A stretch of 64,000 nucleotides of DNA from Halorubrum sp. Atlit-26R (GTDB lineage Archaea; Halobacteriota; Halobacteria; Halobacteriales; Haloferacaceae). Location: positions 62,001-126,000 of the forward strand of contig NZ_QPLT01000003.1 in assembly GCF_003666015.1 (NCBI RefSeq), written 5' to 3'. The position numbers and the translations under genes were made by a program. The notes below the pieces were generated by a model that saw nothing but the letters and a program-made list of their open reading frames with translations, was not told the DNA's origin and searched no databases. Below, piece after piece: positions 26,586-34,394 of this stretch (the stretch's first letter is position 1; every line of letters begins with the position of its first letter).

Positions 26586-27194
26586 ATGTCTGACGCCGCC
26601 GGCACCGACGGCGACCGTCGCCTGCGAGTCGACCTCGACGTCGATCCGACCGGCGACCGCGCTTGTCCGATCGTCACCGAGGCCGACGAGGCCGCCGCGG
26701 TCGCGGTCAACGCGGTCGGCGACGAGTGCGTCGTCGACGTGACGACGCCGGACGGCGAGGTGCGCCGCGGGACCGGCGAGGTCGACGCGGACTGCCTCTG
26801 TCACGCGTTCGGCCGGCTCGGCTACGTCCCGCACTTCCGGCGCGTCGAGGACGGGACGATACTCGTCACCGCGTACGTCGACGACCGGGGCGACGTCCGC
26901 CGGCTCGTCGAGGAGCTCCGCGGGGTCGTCGACCGGGTGCGGCTCGTCCGGCTCGCGGTCGTCGAGGGGCCGGACGCGACCGAGCAGGTCACCTTCGACC
27001 TCTCCGCGCTGACGCCGAAGCAGCGGCGCGGACTCGAGCTCGCGGTCGTCCGCGGCTACTTCGACGACGACCGCGACGTGCGCCTGAGCGAACTGGCGGA
27101 GGAGCTCGAGATTAGCAAGTCCGCGCTCTCCCAGCGGCTCCGCACCGCGCAGGCGAAGCTGGTGACGGACGTCTTCGACGGCGCGGAGGGGTGA
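26586..27194 (+). CDS. Cytosolic bat-type HTH regulator with Cys/His-rich head
   Basis: 202 residues. The C-terminal HTH-10 (LTPKQRRGLELAVVRGYF through LAEELEISKSALSQRLRTAQ) is the bacterio-opsin-activator DNA-binding domain. The first ~150 residues form a small sensor domain with four scattered Cys/His positions (DRACPIVTE, DECVVDV, DADCLCHAF), a possible metal or redox site. It has no membrane helix, PAS or GAF domain. It is convergent with the radical SAM operon, 39 bases away, and is a candidate regulator of it. The start at 26586 follows a TATA-like AAAGTAAAA stretch about 25-35 bases upstream. Confidence 0.82.
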   Translation: MSDAAGTDGDRRLRVDLDVDPTGDRACPIVTEADEAAAVAVNAVGDECVVDVTTPDGEVRRGTGEVDADCLCHAFGRLGYVPHFRRVEDGTILVTAYVDDRGDVRRLVEELRGVVDRVRLVRLAVVEGPDATEQVTFDLSALTPKQRRGLELAVVRGYFDDDRDVRLSELAEELEISKSALSQRLRTAQAKLVTDVFDGAEG

Positions 27195-27232
27195 ACGCCG
27201 GCTCAGGGTGTGACAGCCGGCCCGGGGCCGGG

Positions 27233-28468
27233 TCAGTCGTCGGCGGGCGCGGACCGGTCCGCGCCCTCGATCCGCGCGAGCGCCTCCTCACCGGCGCGCT
27301 CCGACTCGGTGAGGTAGCACTTCGGGTCGGGCGCGAACGGGTCGCCGTGCGCCGAGAGCGCGCGGAGCCGCGAACCGCCGCGGCAGATCGACCGGTACGC
27401 GCAGTCGGCGCAGCGACCGGAGAGCCGCTCCTCCCGCTCGCGGAGCCCGGCGAGGAGCGGGTTCGACTCGTCGGTCCAGATCGCGCCGAACGAACGGTCG
27501 CGGACGTTACCCGGCGAGTACCCCTGCCAGAACTGCGTGAGGTGGACGTTGCCGACCGGGTCGACGTCGGCGACGCGCTCGCCGGTCGGGTCCCCGCCGT
27601 TGCGCCGGAGATACCGATAAATGAGCCGCGCGCGGTCGGTCCCCATCTCGCGGTCGGCGTACTCGACGAGGTGGCCCGCGTCGGCGTAGTTGCCGACGAG
27701 CAGCGTCTCGATCTCCTCGCCGGCCTCGTGGTACTCGCGGGTGAGGTCACAGAGGTCCCTGACTGCTTTCCGGGTCGCCTCCGGACTCAGGTCGACGTTC
27801 GAGATGTCGGCGCCCCGGCCGCCGTAGTCGAGGTGGTAGAAGCAGAAGCGGTCGACGCCGACGTCGACGAGCAGGTCGACGACCCCCGCCAGGTCGTCGA
27901 CGTTGTGTTCGGTGATCGTGTAGCGGAGCCCCGTCTTGAGCCCCACGTCGAGGCAGGCCTCGATCCCCCGGACCGCGGCGTCGAAGGCGCCCTCCTCGCC
28001 GCGGATCCGATCGTTGCGCTCGGGGAGGCCGTCGACGGAGACGCCGGCGTACTTGAGCCCAGCCTCCTTCAGTTCGCGGGCGCGCTCCCGGGTGAGCAGC
28101 GTGCCGTTCGTCGAGAGGACGGGTCGGACCCCGCTGTCGTCGGCGTATTCGATCAGTTCGGGCAAGTCCTCGCGGACGAGGGGCTCGCCGCCGGAGAACA
28201 GCAGAACCGGGACGCCGAAGTCGGCGAGGTCGTCGATGAGCGCCTTCCCCTCGGCGGTCGACAGCTCGTTCGGGGCGCCCTCCGTGTCCGCGCCGGCGTA
28301 GCAGTGTTCGCAGTAGAGGTTGCACCGCTTCGTGGTGTTCCAGACGACGACCGGCCGCCGCTGCTTCTCCTCCGTGATCTGCGGCTTCTTCGAGCCGTCG
28401 GCCGCGTCGTATCGGAGCCCGTCGCTCTCGGCGTCGAGCCCGCACAGCAGCTTGCTGACGGAGATCAT
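27233..28468 (-). CDS. Radical SAM/SPASM enzyme, partner of the Htur_1727-like protein
   Basis: 411 residues. The radical SAM cluster is C-x3-C-x2-C at Cys49, Cys53, Cys56 (TKRCNLYCEHCYAG). The SAM-binding GGEP motif is in LLFSGGEPLVREDLPEL, and a C-terminal SPASM-type region has several Cys (SGRCADCAYRSICRGG and later DPKCYL) for auxiliary clusters. It resembles AhbD/NirJ heme enzymes and peptide-modifying SPASM enzymes. The start overlaps the upstream small gene by 4 bases (ATGA) and has a Shine-Dalgarno (GGAGGGG), so the pair is translated together. From memory, haloarchaeal enzymes of this kind are paired with the Htur_1727 family, proposed RiPP precursors. Substrate unproven; heme biosynthesis is the main alternative. 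Confidence 0.85.
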   Translation of the reverse strand: MISVSKLLCGLDAESDGLRYDAADGSKKPQITEEKQRRPVVVWNTTKRCNLYCEHCYAGADTEGAPNELSTAEGKALIDDLADFGVPVLLFSGGEPLVREDLPELIEYADDSGVRPVLSTNGTLLTRERARELKEAGLKYAGVSVDGLPERNDRIRGEEGAFDAAVRGIEACLDVGLKTGLRYTITEHNVDDLAGVVDLLVDVGVDRFCFYHLDYGGRGADISNVDLSPEATRKAVRDLCDLTREYHEAGEEIETLLVGNYADAGHLVEYADREMGTDRARLIYRYLRRNGGDPTGERVADVDPVGNVHLTQFWQGYSPGNVRDRSFGAIWTDESNPLLAGLREREERLSGRCADCAYRSICRGGSRLRALSAHGDPFAPDPKCYLTESERAGEEALARIEGADRSAPADD

Positions 28469-28890
28469 CGCGACCCCTCCGCGGGCGGCTCCGCGGCGTC
28501 CTCCCCGTCGTCGACCGGCGCCCCGCCGCACGAGACCGTCGGCGTCCCCTCGGTCTCCTCGTAGACGCGCGGCTCGTCGGCGTCCTCCGCCGGCTCGGCG
28601 TGGTCTCCGTCGGCCGCCTCGGAGTCTCCCGACGCCCCGGGCCCGTCGTCCGCGAGCGACTCGGCGGAGTACCGGGACACCTCCGCGGCCGGACACACCC
28701 AGACGTCGCGGGCGTACCACGCGAAGAGCTTGCTCGCCTCCTCGTGGGCGGCGTCCGGCGTCGGCGCGGCGACGGTGCCGACGTGGCGGAGCGGGTCCGA
28801 CTCCGCCTCGCGGACGAACACCTCGAATCGGCGGCCGTCGGCCGACCGAACGCCGTTCGCGTCCTCGCTTCGGTCCGTCTTCTCGACCAT
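28465..28890 (-). CDS. Small radical-SAM partner protein, Htur_1727-like candidate RiPP precursor
   Basis: 141 residues. Residues 21-72 (RFEVFVREAESDPLRHVGTV through RDVWVCPAAEVSRY) resemble the PaaB fold of phenylacetate monooxygenase. The rest (from ~80) is a disordered acidic tail rich in Asp, Glu and Ala. Near its end is PTVSCGGAPVDDG (residues 117-129), containing SCGG at 120-123. This leader-like domain plus flexible tail with one Cys is what a modified-peptide precursor could look like. The ATG at 28890 is preferred to a longer frame reaching 29025, which has no family resemblance. It is first in the operon, with a perfect palindrome 59 bases upstream. Confidence 0.75.
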   Translation of the reverse strand: MVEKTDRSEDANGVRSADGRRFEVFVREAESDPLRHVGTVAAPTPDAAHEEASKLFAWYARDVWVCPAAEVSRYSAESLADDGPGASGDSEAADGDHAEPAEDADEPRVYEETEGTPTVSCGGAPVDDGEDAAEPPAEGSR

Positions 28891-28948
28891 ACCCCCGGTA
28901 CGGACGGTCCCCCGAACGGGGTTTCGCGCGTTCTCACGGCCGCGAAAC

Positions 28949-28970
28949 TCGCCCGAACCTGTTCGGGCGA
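28949..28970. promoter_or_regulatory. Perfect inverted repeat around CGAAC-CT-GTTCG upstream of the radical SAM operon
   Basis: Ten-base arms (28949-28958 and 28961-28970) with a 2-base spacer, built on CGAACCTGTTCG (28954-28965). It sits 59-80 bases before the ATG at 28890. The core equals the sites at 29577-29588 and 57349-57360, and is similar to the CGAAC/GTTCG motif I recall for the denitrification regulator NarO, though the spacing differs. A likely operator. Confidence 0.6.
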
Positions 28971-29109
28971 CGGAGGGGGCGCGACGCGGGCACCGAGAAA
29001 TACGGTCGGCGAGTGGGGGACTCACCGCTACCGAAGCGGGGAGAGGTGCGAGGACCGCGAGCGGCGCGATCCCGCGTGAGAACGGCTCGTCACCGCAGGA
29101 GAGAGCCGC

Positions 29110-29499
29110 TTAGATGACGCGGTTCTGCAGGTAGTCGAGGTGTTTCGCGTTGTAGACGATCTTGACCTCGTCGGTGGCCGGGCTGCCGATACAGGTCAGG
29201 CGGACGTTCTTCTCCTCGACCTCCTCGTCGGAGAGGATCTGCTGCATGTCCATCTCGATGTCGCCCTCCTTGACGATGGACGCGCAGTTCGCGCAGGCGC
29301 CGGCGCGGCACGAGAAGGGCCAGTCGTAGCCCTGCGCCTCGGCCGATTCGAGGATGTATTCGCCCTGGTTCACTTCGAGGGTGCCGTAGTCCTCGGCGTC
29401 GAGGTCGGCGTCGGCGGCCTCCTCGAAGAGGTTGTCGTCGTCCATCGACCAGCCGTGGTCGTCGAGCACTTCGTAGTTGAGGTATTCTACTGTGGGCAT
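29110..29499 (-). CDS. fer: Halobacterial 2Fe-2S ferredoxin
   Basis: 129-residue soluble electron carrier of the plant type with the acidic N-terminal insertion seen in Halobacterium ferredoxin (about residues 13-38). The cluster ligands are Cys64, Cys69, Cys72 and Cys103 ([14 protein letters not shown] and RLTCIGSPA). It serves 2-oxoacid:ferredoxin oxidoreductases and other redox enzymes in haloarchaea. It starts [20 protein letters not shown] at 29499. A TATA-like element lies about 25-32 bases upstream, and the CGAAC-N2-GTTCG palindrome is 78-89 bases upstream, suggesting redox or oxygen control. It is a single-gene unit. Confidence 0.95.
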   Translation of the reverse strand: MPTVEYLNYEVLDDHGWSMDDDNLFEEAADADLDAEDYGTLEVNQGEYILESAEAQGYDWPFSCRAGACANCASIVKEGDIEMDMQQILSDEEVEEKNVRLTCIGSPATDEVKIVYNAKHLDYLQNRVI

Positions 29500-29576
29500 C
29501 ACCTGCCGATTTGGAGCCCACCTCATTAGGCTTTGCTGTTCCCCACCCGACCGCTTCGAGAGCGGGCGCCGTGAAC

Positions 29577-29588
29577 CGAACACGTTCG
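29577..29588. promoter_or_regulatory. CGAACACGTTCG site upstream of fer
   Basis: An inverted repeat with 5-base arms and a 2-base spacer, the same form as the sites upstream of the radical SAM operon and in the norZ/MoaD-like spacer. It is 78-89 bases before the fer ATG, and about 50 bases upstream of the TATA-like box. Confidence 0.5.
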
Positions 29589-29761
29589 ACTCGTCCCAGC
29601 GGCGAGGGCGGCTTTCGGACCGCGCTGACGGTGGGGTTCGGAACGCCCCGGCGGCGAGGTCCGCCGGGCTGACCCGACCGGGGCGCTTGAGTGACAGATC
29701 GTTATCACGACTGATACGAGGTGGGTAACAGTAAATAGCGTACGGCGCTCAGTACGTTCCG

Positions 29762-30631
29762 ATGGAGGAGTCCGTCCTTGCCGACTTCGTCGGCCGCGTC
29801 CACGCGGCGAGTTTCGGAACCGACGAACCGGTGACGGGCCGCGTCCTGCTGAGCCAGCGGCGGTTGGTCATCGCGACGGACGACGGGAAGGAGACGGTCC
29901 CGCTCTCGCGGGTGTTCGACGTCGTCGTCGGGAGCGTGCCGGGCGACCTGCGCTCGTTTTTCAACGACAGCGTCACCGTCGCGTACGAGCGCGACGGGTC
30001 GCGCCGCGCCGCGCTCGTGGAGGGCGAGCCCGAGGACATGGACAAGTTCGTCAGGCTGCTGTTCAAGGCCCTGCTGCGGAACGTCACCGTCACGGTTCGG
30101 CACCCGGCGAAGGTCGGCGGGCGCGTCACGGACGCGAGCGACCACCGCGCCTCGGTGTCGGTGTCGCCGGGCGAGATCCGGTTCGAGAACTGCCCAGAGC
30201 CGTTCACCGTCGACCTCTCGGCCGTGATCGACTACGAGCGCACCGACCGCACCCTCGGCGGGAAAAAGCGGCCCGCGCTCGTGTTCCGGCACGTCGCCGA
30301 CGGCCGGACGGTCTCGTCGATCGCGACCGTCCCGAACGAGCGCGCCCTCAACATCCTCGGCCGGTACATCAAGATCGAGTACGACGAGGCGATGGAGGAG
30401 CTCGACTCGTTCGACCCGACCGAAGAGCAGCTGGAGATCCTCGTGTCGATCTACTCCGCGGGGGGCGAGGCGAACATCGCCGACGTGGTCACCGGCGACG
30501 TCACCCAGACGTCGATGATCCTCGACACGCTCCGGGAGGCCGGCCTCGTCGCCGACGGCGAGAGCGGGACCGCGCTCACCCGCAAGGGACAGATGATCGT
30601 GAGCTCCTACCTCGAATCGGTGAACGCCTGA
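29762..30631 (+). CDS. cheF: CheF-type archaellum adaptor protein
   Basis: 289 residues of the archaeal CheF family, which joins phosphorylated CheY to the archaellum motor to change swimming direction. The protein shows the typical two parts: an N-terminal beta-rich half (VLLSQRRLVIATDDGKETV, VPGDLRSFFNDSVTVAYERD) and a C-terminal winged-helix-like half (EEQLEILVSIYSAGGEANIA, MILDTLREAGLVADGESGTA). The gene is alone, away from other taxis genes, so it may be a second cheF copy outside the main cluster. A TATA-like GTAAATAG at 29731-29738 is 24-31 bases before the ATG. Confidence 0.88.
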   Translation: MEESVLADFVGRVHAASFGTDEPVTGRVLLSQRRLVIATDDGKETVPLSRVFDVVVGSVPGDLRSFFNDSVTVAYERDGSRRAALVEGEPEDMDKFVRLLFKALLRNVTVTVRHPAKVGGRVTDASDHRASVSVSPGEIRFENCPEPFTVDLSAVIDYERTDRTLGGKKRPALVFRHVADGRTVSSIATVPNERALNILGRYIKIEYDEAMEELDSFDPTEEQLEILVSIYSAGGEANIADVVTGDVTQTSMILDTLREAGLVADGESGTALTRKGQMIVSSYLESVNA

Positions 30632-30738
30632 CGACCGGACGCGACACGATTGAGGGTCGGACCCGGGCGCGTTCGGGCCCGAACGTGACGCATCGGCCGG
30701 GGGGAAGTTTCAAGCTCCTGTAACCGTAGGTATCTCTC

Positions 30739-31656
30739 ATGCGAGAGAGAGACCACCGCGGCGGCGAGACGCCGCTCGACGCCGTGGTCCGCGAGCGAGG
30801 GATCGACGCGCCCGGCGGGACGGGGGAGGGAGATCCGCCCGGCGGTGAGACGCCCCCGAGCGACGCCGTCGACTCGGGACCGCGAACGGCCCGCGTGCCG
30901 GCGGACCACGACCACGACACGTTCTCGGTCGAGGGGATCGACACCGACCGACGCGAGGGGCTGTTGGAGGCGGTCCTGCGCGACGTCGACGGCGTCAGCG
31001 ACGCCTCGGCGACGCGGCGCAACGGGACGGTGGGCGTCCACCACGACCCGTCGCTGTCGCGCGACGCGCTCCGCGAGACGCTCGAGTCGTGCGGGCTCGT
31101 CGTCGCGCCCGGCGACGAGGCGTTCGAGGCGCGGCGCGCGTCGCAGTTCGCGTCGGCCCGCGTCGCTGTCGCGGTCCTCTTCGGCCTGATGGTCGCGACG
31201 CCGTACGTCGCGGTGTTGTACCCCACCCGCGTCGAGTGGCTGTTCTACGACCCCGTGACGGTCCAGTACCTCCAGTCGATCCTCGATTCGTCGATGACGA
31301 CCCACTTCTTCATCAACCTCGGCGCGCTCTCGGGGATCGGGTTCCTCGTCGCCTGCGGGCCGACGATCCGCCGCGCGACCGCCGCCCTGCGCGACGGCCG
31401 GTTCACCAACGAGGCCGCGTTCGTCGGGGGCGTCGTCGCGCTGTACGGATACAGTACCCTCACCGCGTTCACCGGGCTGGAGGGAGCGGTCCACTACGAC
31501 CTCGTCGCGTACGCGGTCGTCGTCGCCACCCTCTGGACGGAGTTCGGCGTCACCGACACCGCGACCGACCCCGCGTCGAGCGACGACGCGGCGGCGGAGG
31601 CGCCGGCCGACGTCGACGCCGACGAGCCGGTCGCGATGACCGACGGCGGGCGCTGA
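30739..31656 (+). CDS. HMA-like plus membrane-domain protein, remnant-like relative of P-type ATPase N terminus
   Basis: 305 residues. A low-complexity head (1-50) is followed by an HMA-like fold (about 55-115: FSVEGIDTDRREGLLEAVLR, VGVHHDPSLSRDALRETLES) without the metal-binding C-x2-C. About four membrane helices (140-275) recall the first helices of a P1B copper ATPase (VAVLFGLMVATPYVAVLYPT; ALSGIGFLVACGPTIRRATA). No actuator, phosphorylation (DKTG) or ATP-binding domain follows; an acidic tail ends the protein. So it is not a working pump by itself. It could be a metal sensor or chaperone. It is flanked by cheF and by an unrelated transport cluster. Confidence 0.6.
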   Translation: MRERDHRGGETPLDAVVRERGIDAPGGTGEGDPPGGETPPSDAVDSGPRTARVPADHDHDTFSVEGIDTDRREGLLEAVLRDVDGVSDASATRRNGTVGVHHDPSLSRDALRETLESCGLVVAPGDEAFEARRASQFASARVAVAVLFGLMVATPYVAVLYPTRVEWLFYDPVTVQYLQSILDSSMTTHFFINLGALSGIGFLVACGPTIRRATAALRDGRFTNEAAFVGGVVALYGYSTLTAFTGLEGAVHYDLVAYAVVVATLWTEFGVTDTATDPASSDDAAAEAPADVDADEPVAMTDGGR

Positions 31657-31903
31657 CCGGTTCGCGCTCGCGGGTTTTCCTCGCGGTACATTCTCGCCCT
31701 CACGTTGTTCGACGGTCACCTGTTTTTCACGCTCGCTCGGGAGCGTCCCGTTCGTGTGACCGAGCGGACCGTTCGGGGACGTGACGGACGCCCGTTCGAC
31801 GAGCGGAGGCAATCACTGTCGACGGGTCAAGGACAGCGTCGCGGCGCGCGGTCGAACCGGGACGAAAAACAGCCGAAGCGGCGAGGCGGCGCCGCCGGCG
31901 ACC

Positions 31904-32137
31904 TCACAGCACTTCGAGGTAGATGAGGAGCCACCAGACGTAGCCGCCGGTGAGCGCGAGCGCGGTGAGCAGTTCGAGCGCGCCGACGTACTTCGAGCCG
32001 TGCGTCCGGCGGAACGCCTGGACCTTCTCCACCTGGTTCCACACCGGCAGCAGCGGCTCCGGAATGATCTCGTCGAGCCCGCCGGCCTGCTGTGCCGACT
32101 GCTCGGCGACCGCCTCGGGGGAGTCGTCGTCGCTCAT
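31904..32137 (-). CDS. Small one-helix protein coupled to the TRAP permease
   Basis: 77 residues: an acidic soluble head (MSDDDSPEAVAEQSAQQAGG), a short basic stretch (FRRTHGSKY) and one hydrophobic helix at the end (ELLTALALTGGYVWWLLIYL). Its ATG overlaps the permease stop by 4 bases (ATGA), so it is translated with it. Possibly an accessory subunit of the transporter; no known family is recognised. Confidence 0.7.
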   Translation of the reverse strand: MSDDDSPEAVAEQSAQQAGGLDEIIPEPLLPVWNQVEKVQAFRRTHGSKYVGALELLTALALTGGYVWWLLIYLEVL

Positions 32138-34239
32138 TGGCTCGCCCCCCTGCCGAACGGCAGCGTGAGACCGCGGATCATCACCTTCTCCGCGACGAAC
32201 ACGGCGGCGAAGACCGCGATGCCGGCTATCTTCGCGACGTTCGACGGGTACACCATGATCAGCACGCCGAGCGTCGCGAGCAGCGCGCGCGCGCCGATCT
32301 TCCGACCGGGACGCATCTTGAACGGGTAGTTCAGCCCGTAGATGATCGCCACGGCGCCCAGCAGGACGAGCAGCCCGACGTACAGCGTGTACGCGCCGAC
32401 GTCCATCGAGATCAGGCCGGGGTTGTAGACGAACGCGACCGGGAGGACGAAAAGCGGCGCGGCGATCCGGATCGCCGCCCCGCAGGTCCGCCAGAAGTTC
32501 GCCTCCGCGATCCCGGCCGCGATCACCGCCGCGGTCGCCACCGGCGGCGTGATTCCCGCCAGGATCGCCGCGTAGAACATCGTGTAGTGGGCGGTGATCG
32601 CCGGGACGTTGAAGTCGGAGACGAAGGTCGGGACGATGAGGATGGCCACGATGACGTAGGCGGCCACCGTCGGCATGCCGACCCCCATCAGGATCGCGAC
32701 CCCCATCCCGAGCAGCACCGCGAACAGCAGCACGCCGCCCGAGATGTTGATGAGCAGCAGCGCGATCTTCGCCGGGATCCCCGTCGTGCTGAAGAGGTTC
32801 ACGACGCCGCTGATGACGACGAGGATGATCGCGATCGGCGCCAGGATGATCGCGCCGCGCCGGATCCCGTGAACGGTGTTTTTCATCTCGTCGACGAACG
32901 TCGCGAGCGGCCGGAACCGGAGCAGCGACTCGGCGATGCCCCGGAACGGCGCGGCGACGGCGCCGAGGACGCCCGCGGTTGGGCCGCCGATCTCGACGTC
33001 GGCGGGGTCCCGCACCCACGAGTGGATCCCGACCAGACACTCGTACCCGCGCTGGAGCGGCGGCATGAACGTCCCCGTGATCATCATCGCGACCACCGTG
33101 TACAGCGCGGACGTCATCACGGTGTACTGCGCGATCCCGAGCAGGTAGATGAGGATCCCGAACGGAACGCCGAAGCGGATCGCCTCGAACACCTTCTTCT
33201 CCGTCGACAGCCGCTCGTCGAAGAACTCGGAGAACTCCATGTCCTGACTGCTGGAGTCCGAGATGGCGAGGTAGTGGACCGCGATGGAGATGGAGACGAC
33301 CAAGATAGCGGCCGGGACGAGGCCGGCGACGACGATGTCGAGGTACGGGACCCCGAGGTACGACGCCATCACGAACGCGGACGCTCCCATCACCGGCGGG
33401 AGGACCTGCCCGGAGGTGGACGCGACCGCCTCGATACCGGCCGCGCGGTGCCCCTTCATCCCGGCCTCCTGCATCGTCGGGATGGTGAACGAGCCCGTCA
33501 TCGCCGCGTTGGCGGTGTACGAGCCGTTGATCGAACCGATGACCGCCGAGGAGAGCACCGCGGTCTGCGCGATCCCCGACTCGATGTACTTCGCAGCCAC
33601 GATCGCGACCCGCAGGATGAGGTCGAACGCGCCGTACGCGAACAGCAGTCCGGCGTACAGCAGGAACGGCGCGATCCACGAGGCCGTGATCTGCGTCAGG
33701 CTCCCGTAGAACCCGTACAGGTCTGTGACCGTCGCCTGAAGCAGCGTCGCCTGGTTCATCCCCGCGTGACCCAGCACGCCGGGGACGAGATTCCCGTACA
33801 TCGCGTACCCGAACACGGCGAAGACGAGCCCGAGGAACACGTTCCCGAACTCGCGCCACGTGAGGTACATCAGCGAGAGGACGACGAGCCGCGCGAGCAT
33901 GTACTCGTGTTCGAGCGCGTACCCCTGCCGCTGGAGGTACACGTCCTGGAAGTTGACCGCGAAGAACGCCGACGCGGTCATCAGCGCCAGCGACGCGGGG
34001 ATCAGCACGGCGCCGTCGATCCAGTCGCCGTCCGCGATGGCGAGCCGGGTCTCGTTGAGCGCGTACACGGTCAGGATGCCGCCGACGAACGCGGTGGCGA
34101 ACCGCACCTGCGAGATCGCCTGCGTCTGCGCCCAGTAGAGGACGCCGGCCCAGAACAGCAGCGCAGCCGCCGTGACCGTGACGTTGAGCCCCCGAAGGAG
34201 CCCGGACTCGGATTCCGTCGAAGCCGTGTCCGTACTCAT
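32134..34239 (-). CDS. TRAP-TAXI transporter fused permease (4TM/12TM)
   Basis: 701-residue integral membrane protein combining the small (DctQ-like) and large (DctM-like) TRAP subunits, as usual for TAXI-type systems. About 17-18 helices. The DctM core includes AVIGSINGSYTANAAMTGSF and STSGQVLPPVMGASAFVMAS, a conserved block, and later VGMPTVAAYVIVAILIVPTF. It uses an ion gradient for uptake with the solute-binding protein encoded upstream. The ATG at 34239 is preceded by a 155-base gap after the binding-protein gene. The substrate is likely a sugar acid or other carboxylate given the neighbouring catabolic genes, but this is inference. Confidence 0.92.
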   Translation of the reverse strand: MSTDTASTESESGLLRGLNVTVTAAALLFWAGVLYWAQTQAISQVRFATAFVGGILTVYALNETRLAIADGDWIDGAVLIPASLALMTASAFFAVNFQDVYLQRQGYALEHEYMLARLVVLSLMYLTWREFGNVFLGLVFAVFGYAMYGNLVPGVLGHAGMNQATLLQATVTDLYGFYGSLTQITASWIAPFLLYAGLLFAYGAFDLILRVAIVAAKYIESGIAQTAVLSSAVIGSINGSYTANAAMTGSFTIPTMQEAGMKGHRAAGIEAVASTSGQVLPPVMGASAFVMASYLGVPYLDIVVAGLVPAAILVVSISIAVHYLAISDSSSQDMEFSEFFDERLSTEKKVFEAIRFGVPFGILIYLLGIAQYTVMTSALYTVVAMMITGTFMPPLQRGYECLVGIHSWVRDPADVEIGGPTAGVLGAVAAPFRGIAESLLRFRPLATFVDEMKNTVHGIRRGAIILAPIAIILVVISGVVNLFSTTGIPAKIALLLINISGGVLLFAVLLGMGVAILMGVGMPTVAAYVIVAILIVPTFVSDFNVPAITAHYTMFYAAILAGITPPVATAAVIAAGIAEANFWRTCGAAIRIAAPLFVLPVAFVYNPGLISMDVGAYTLYVGLLVLLGAVAIIYGLNYPFKMRPGRKIGARALLATLGVLIMVYPSNVAKIAGIAVFAAVFVAEKVMIRGLTLPFGRGASQ

Positions 34240-34394
34240 TGGCGCTGGAGTACGTCAGAGAGGCTGGTCGGTCGCCCGGGCGTGGTTGATAGTATCATGG
34301 TTGGTGTCTGAGTTGTCGGTTGCGTGTTCGATGATTTTAAATTACTGATCGGTACACCGCGGTGAACGGGGAGGAAAGCCGGGTTCCCGGCCGA

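Noticed and set aside
28891..29025. Longer N terminus for the Htur_1727-like protein
   Set aside because: It would translate through the perfect palindrome and adds Arg-rich sequence with no family match; ATG 28890 fits the PaaB-like fold.
32092..34311. Large plus-strand frame opposite the TRAP permease
   Set aside because: Antisense shadow of a strongly supported membrane protein; product is highly charged Arg/Asp/His with no recognisable domain.
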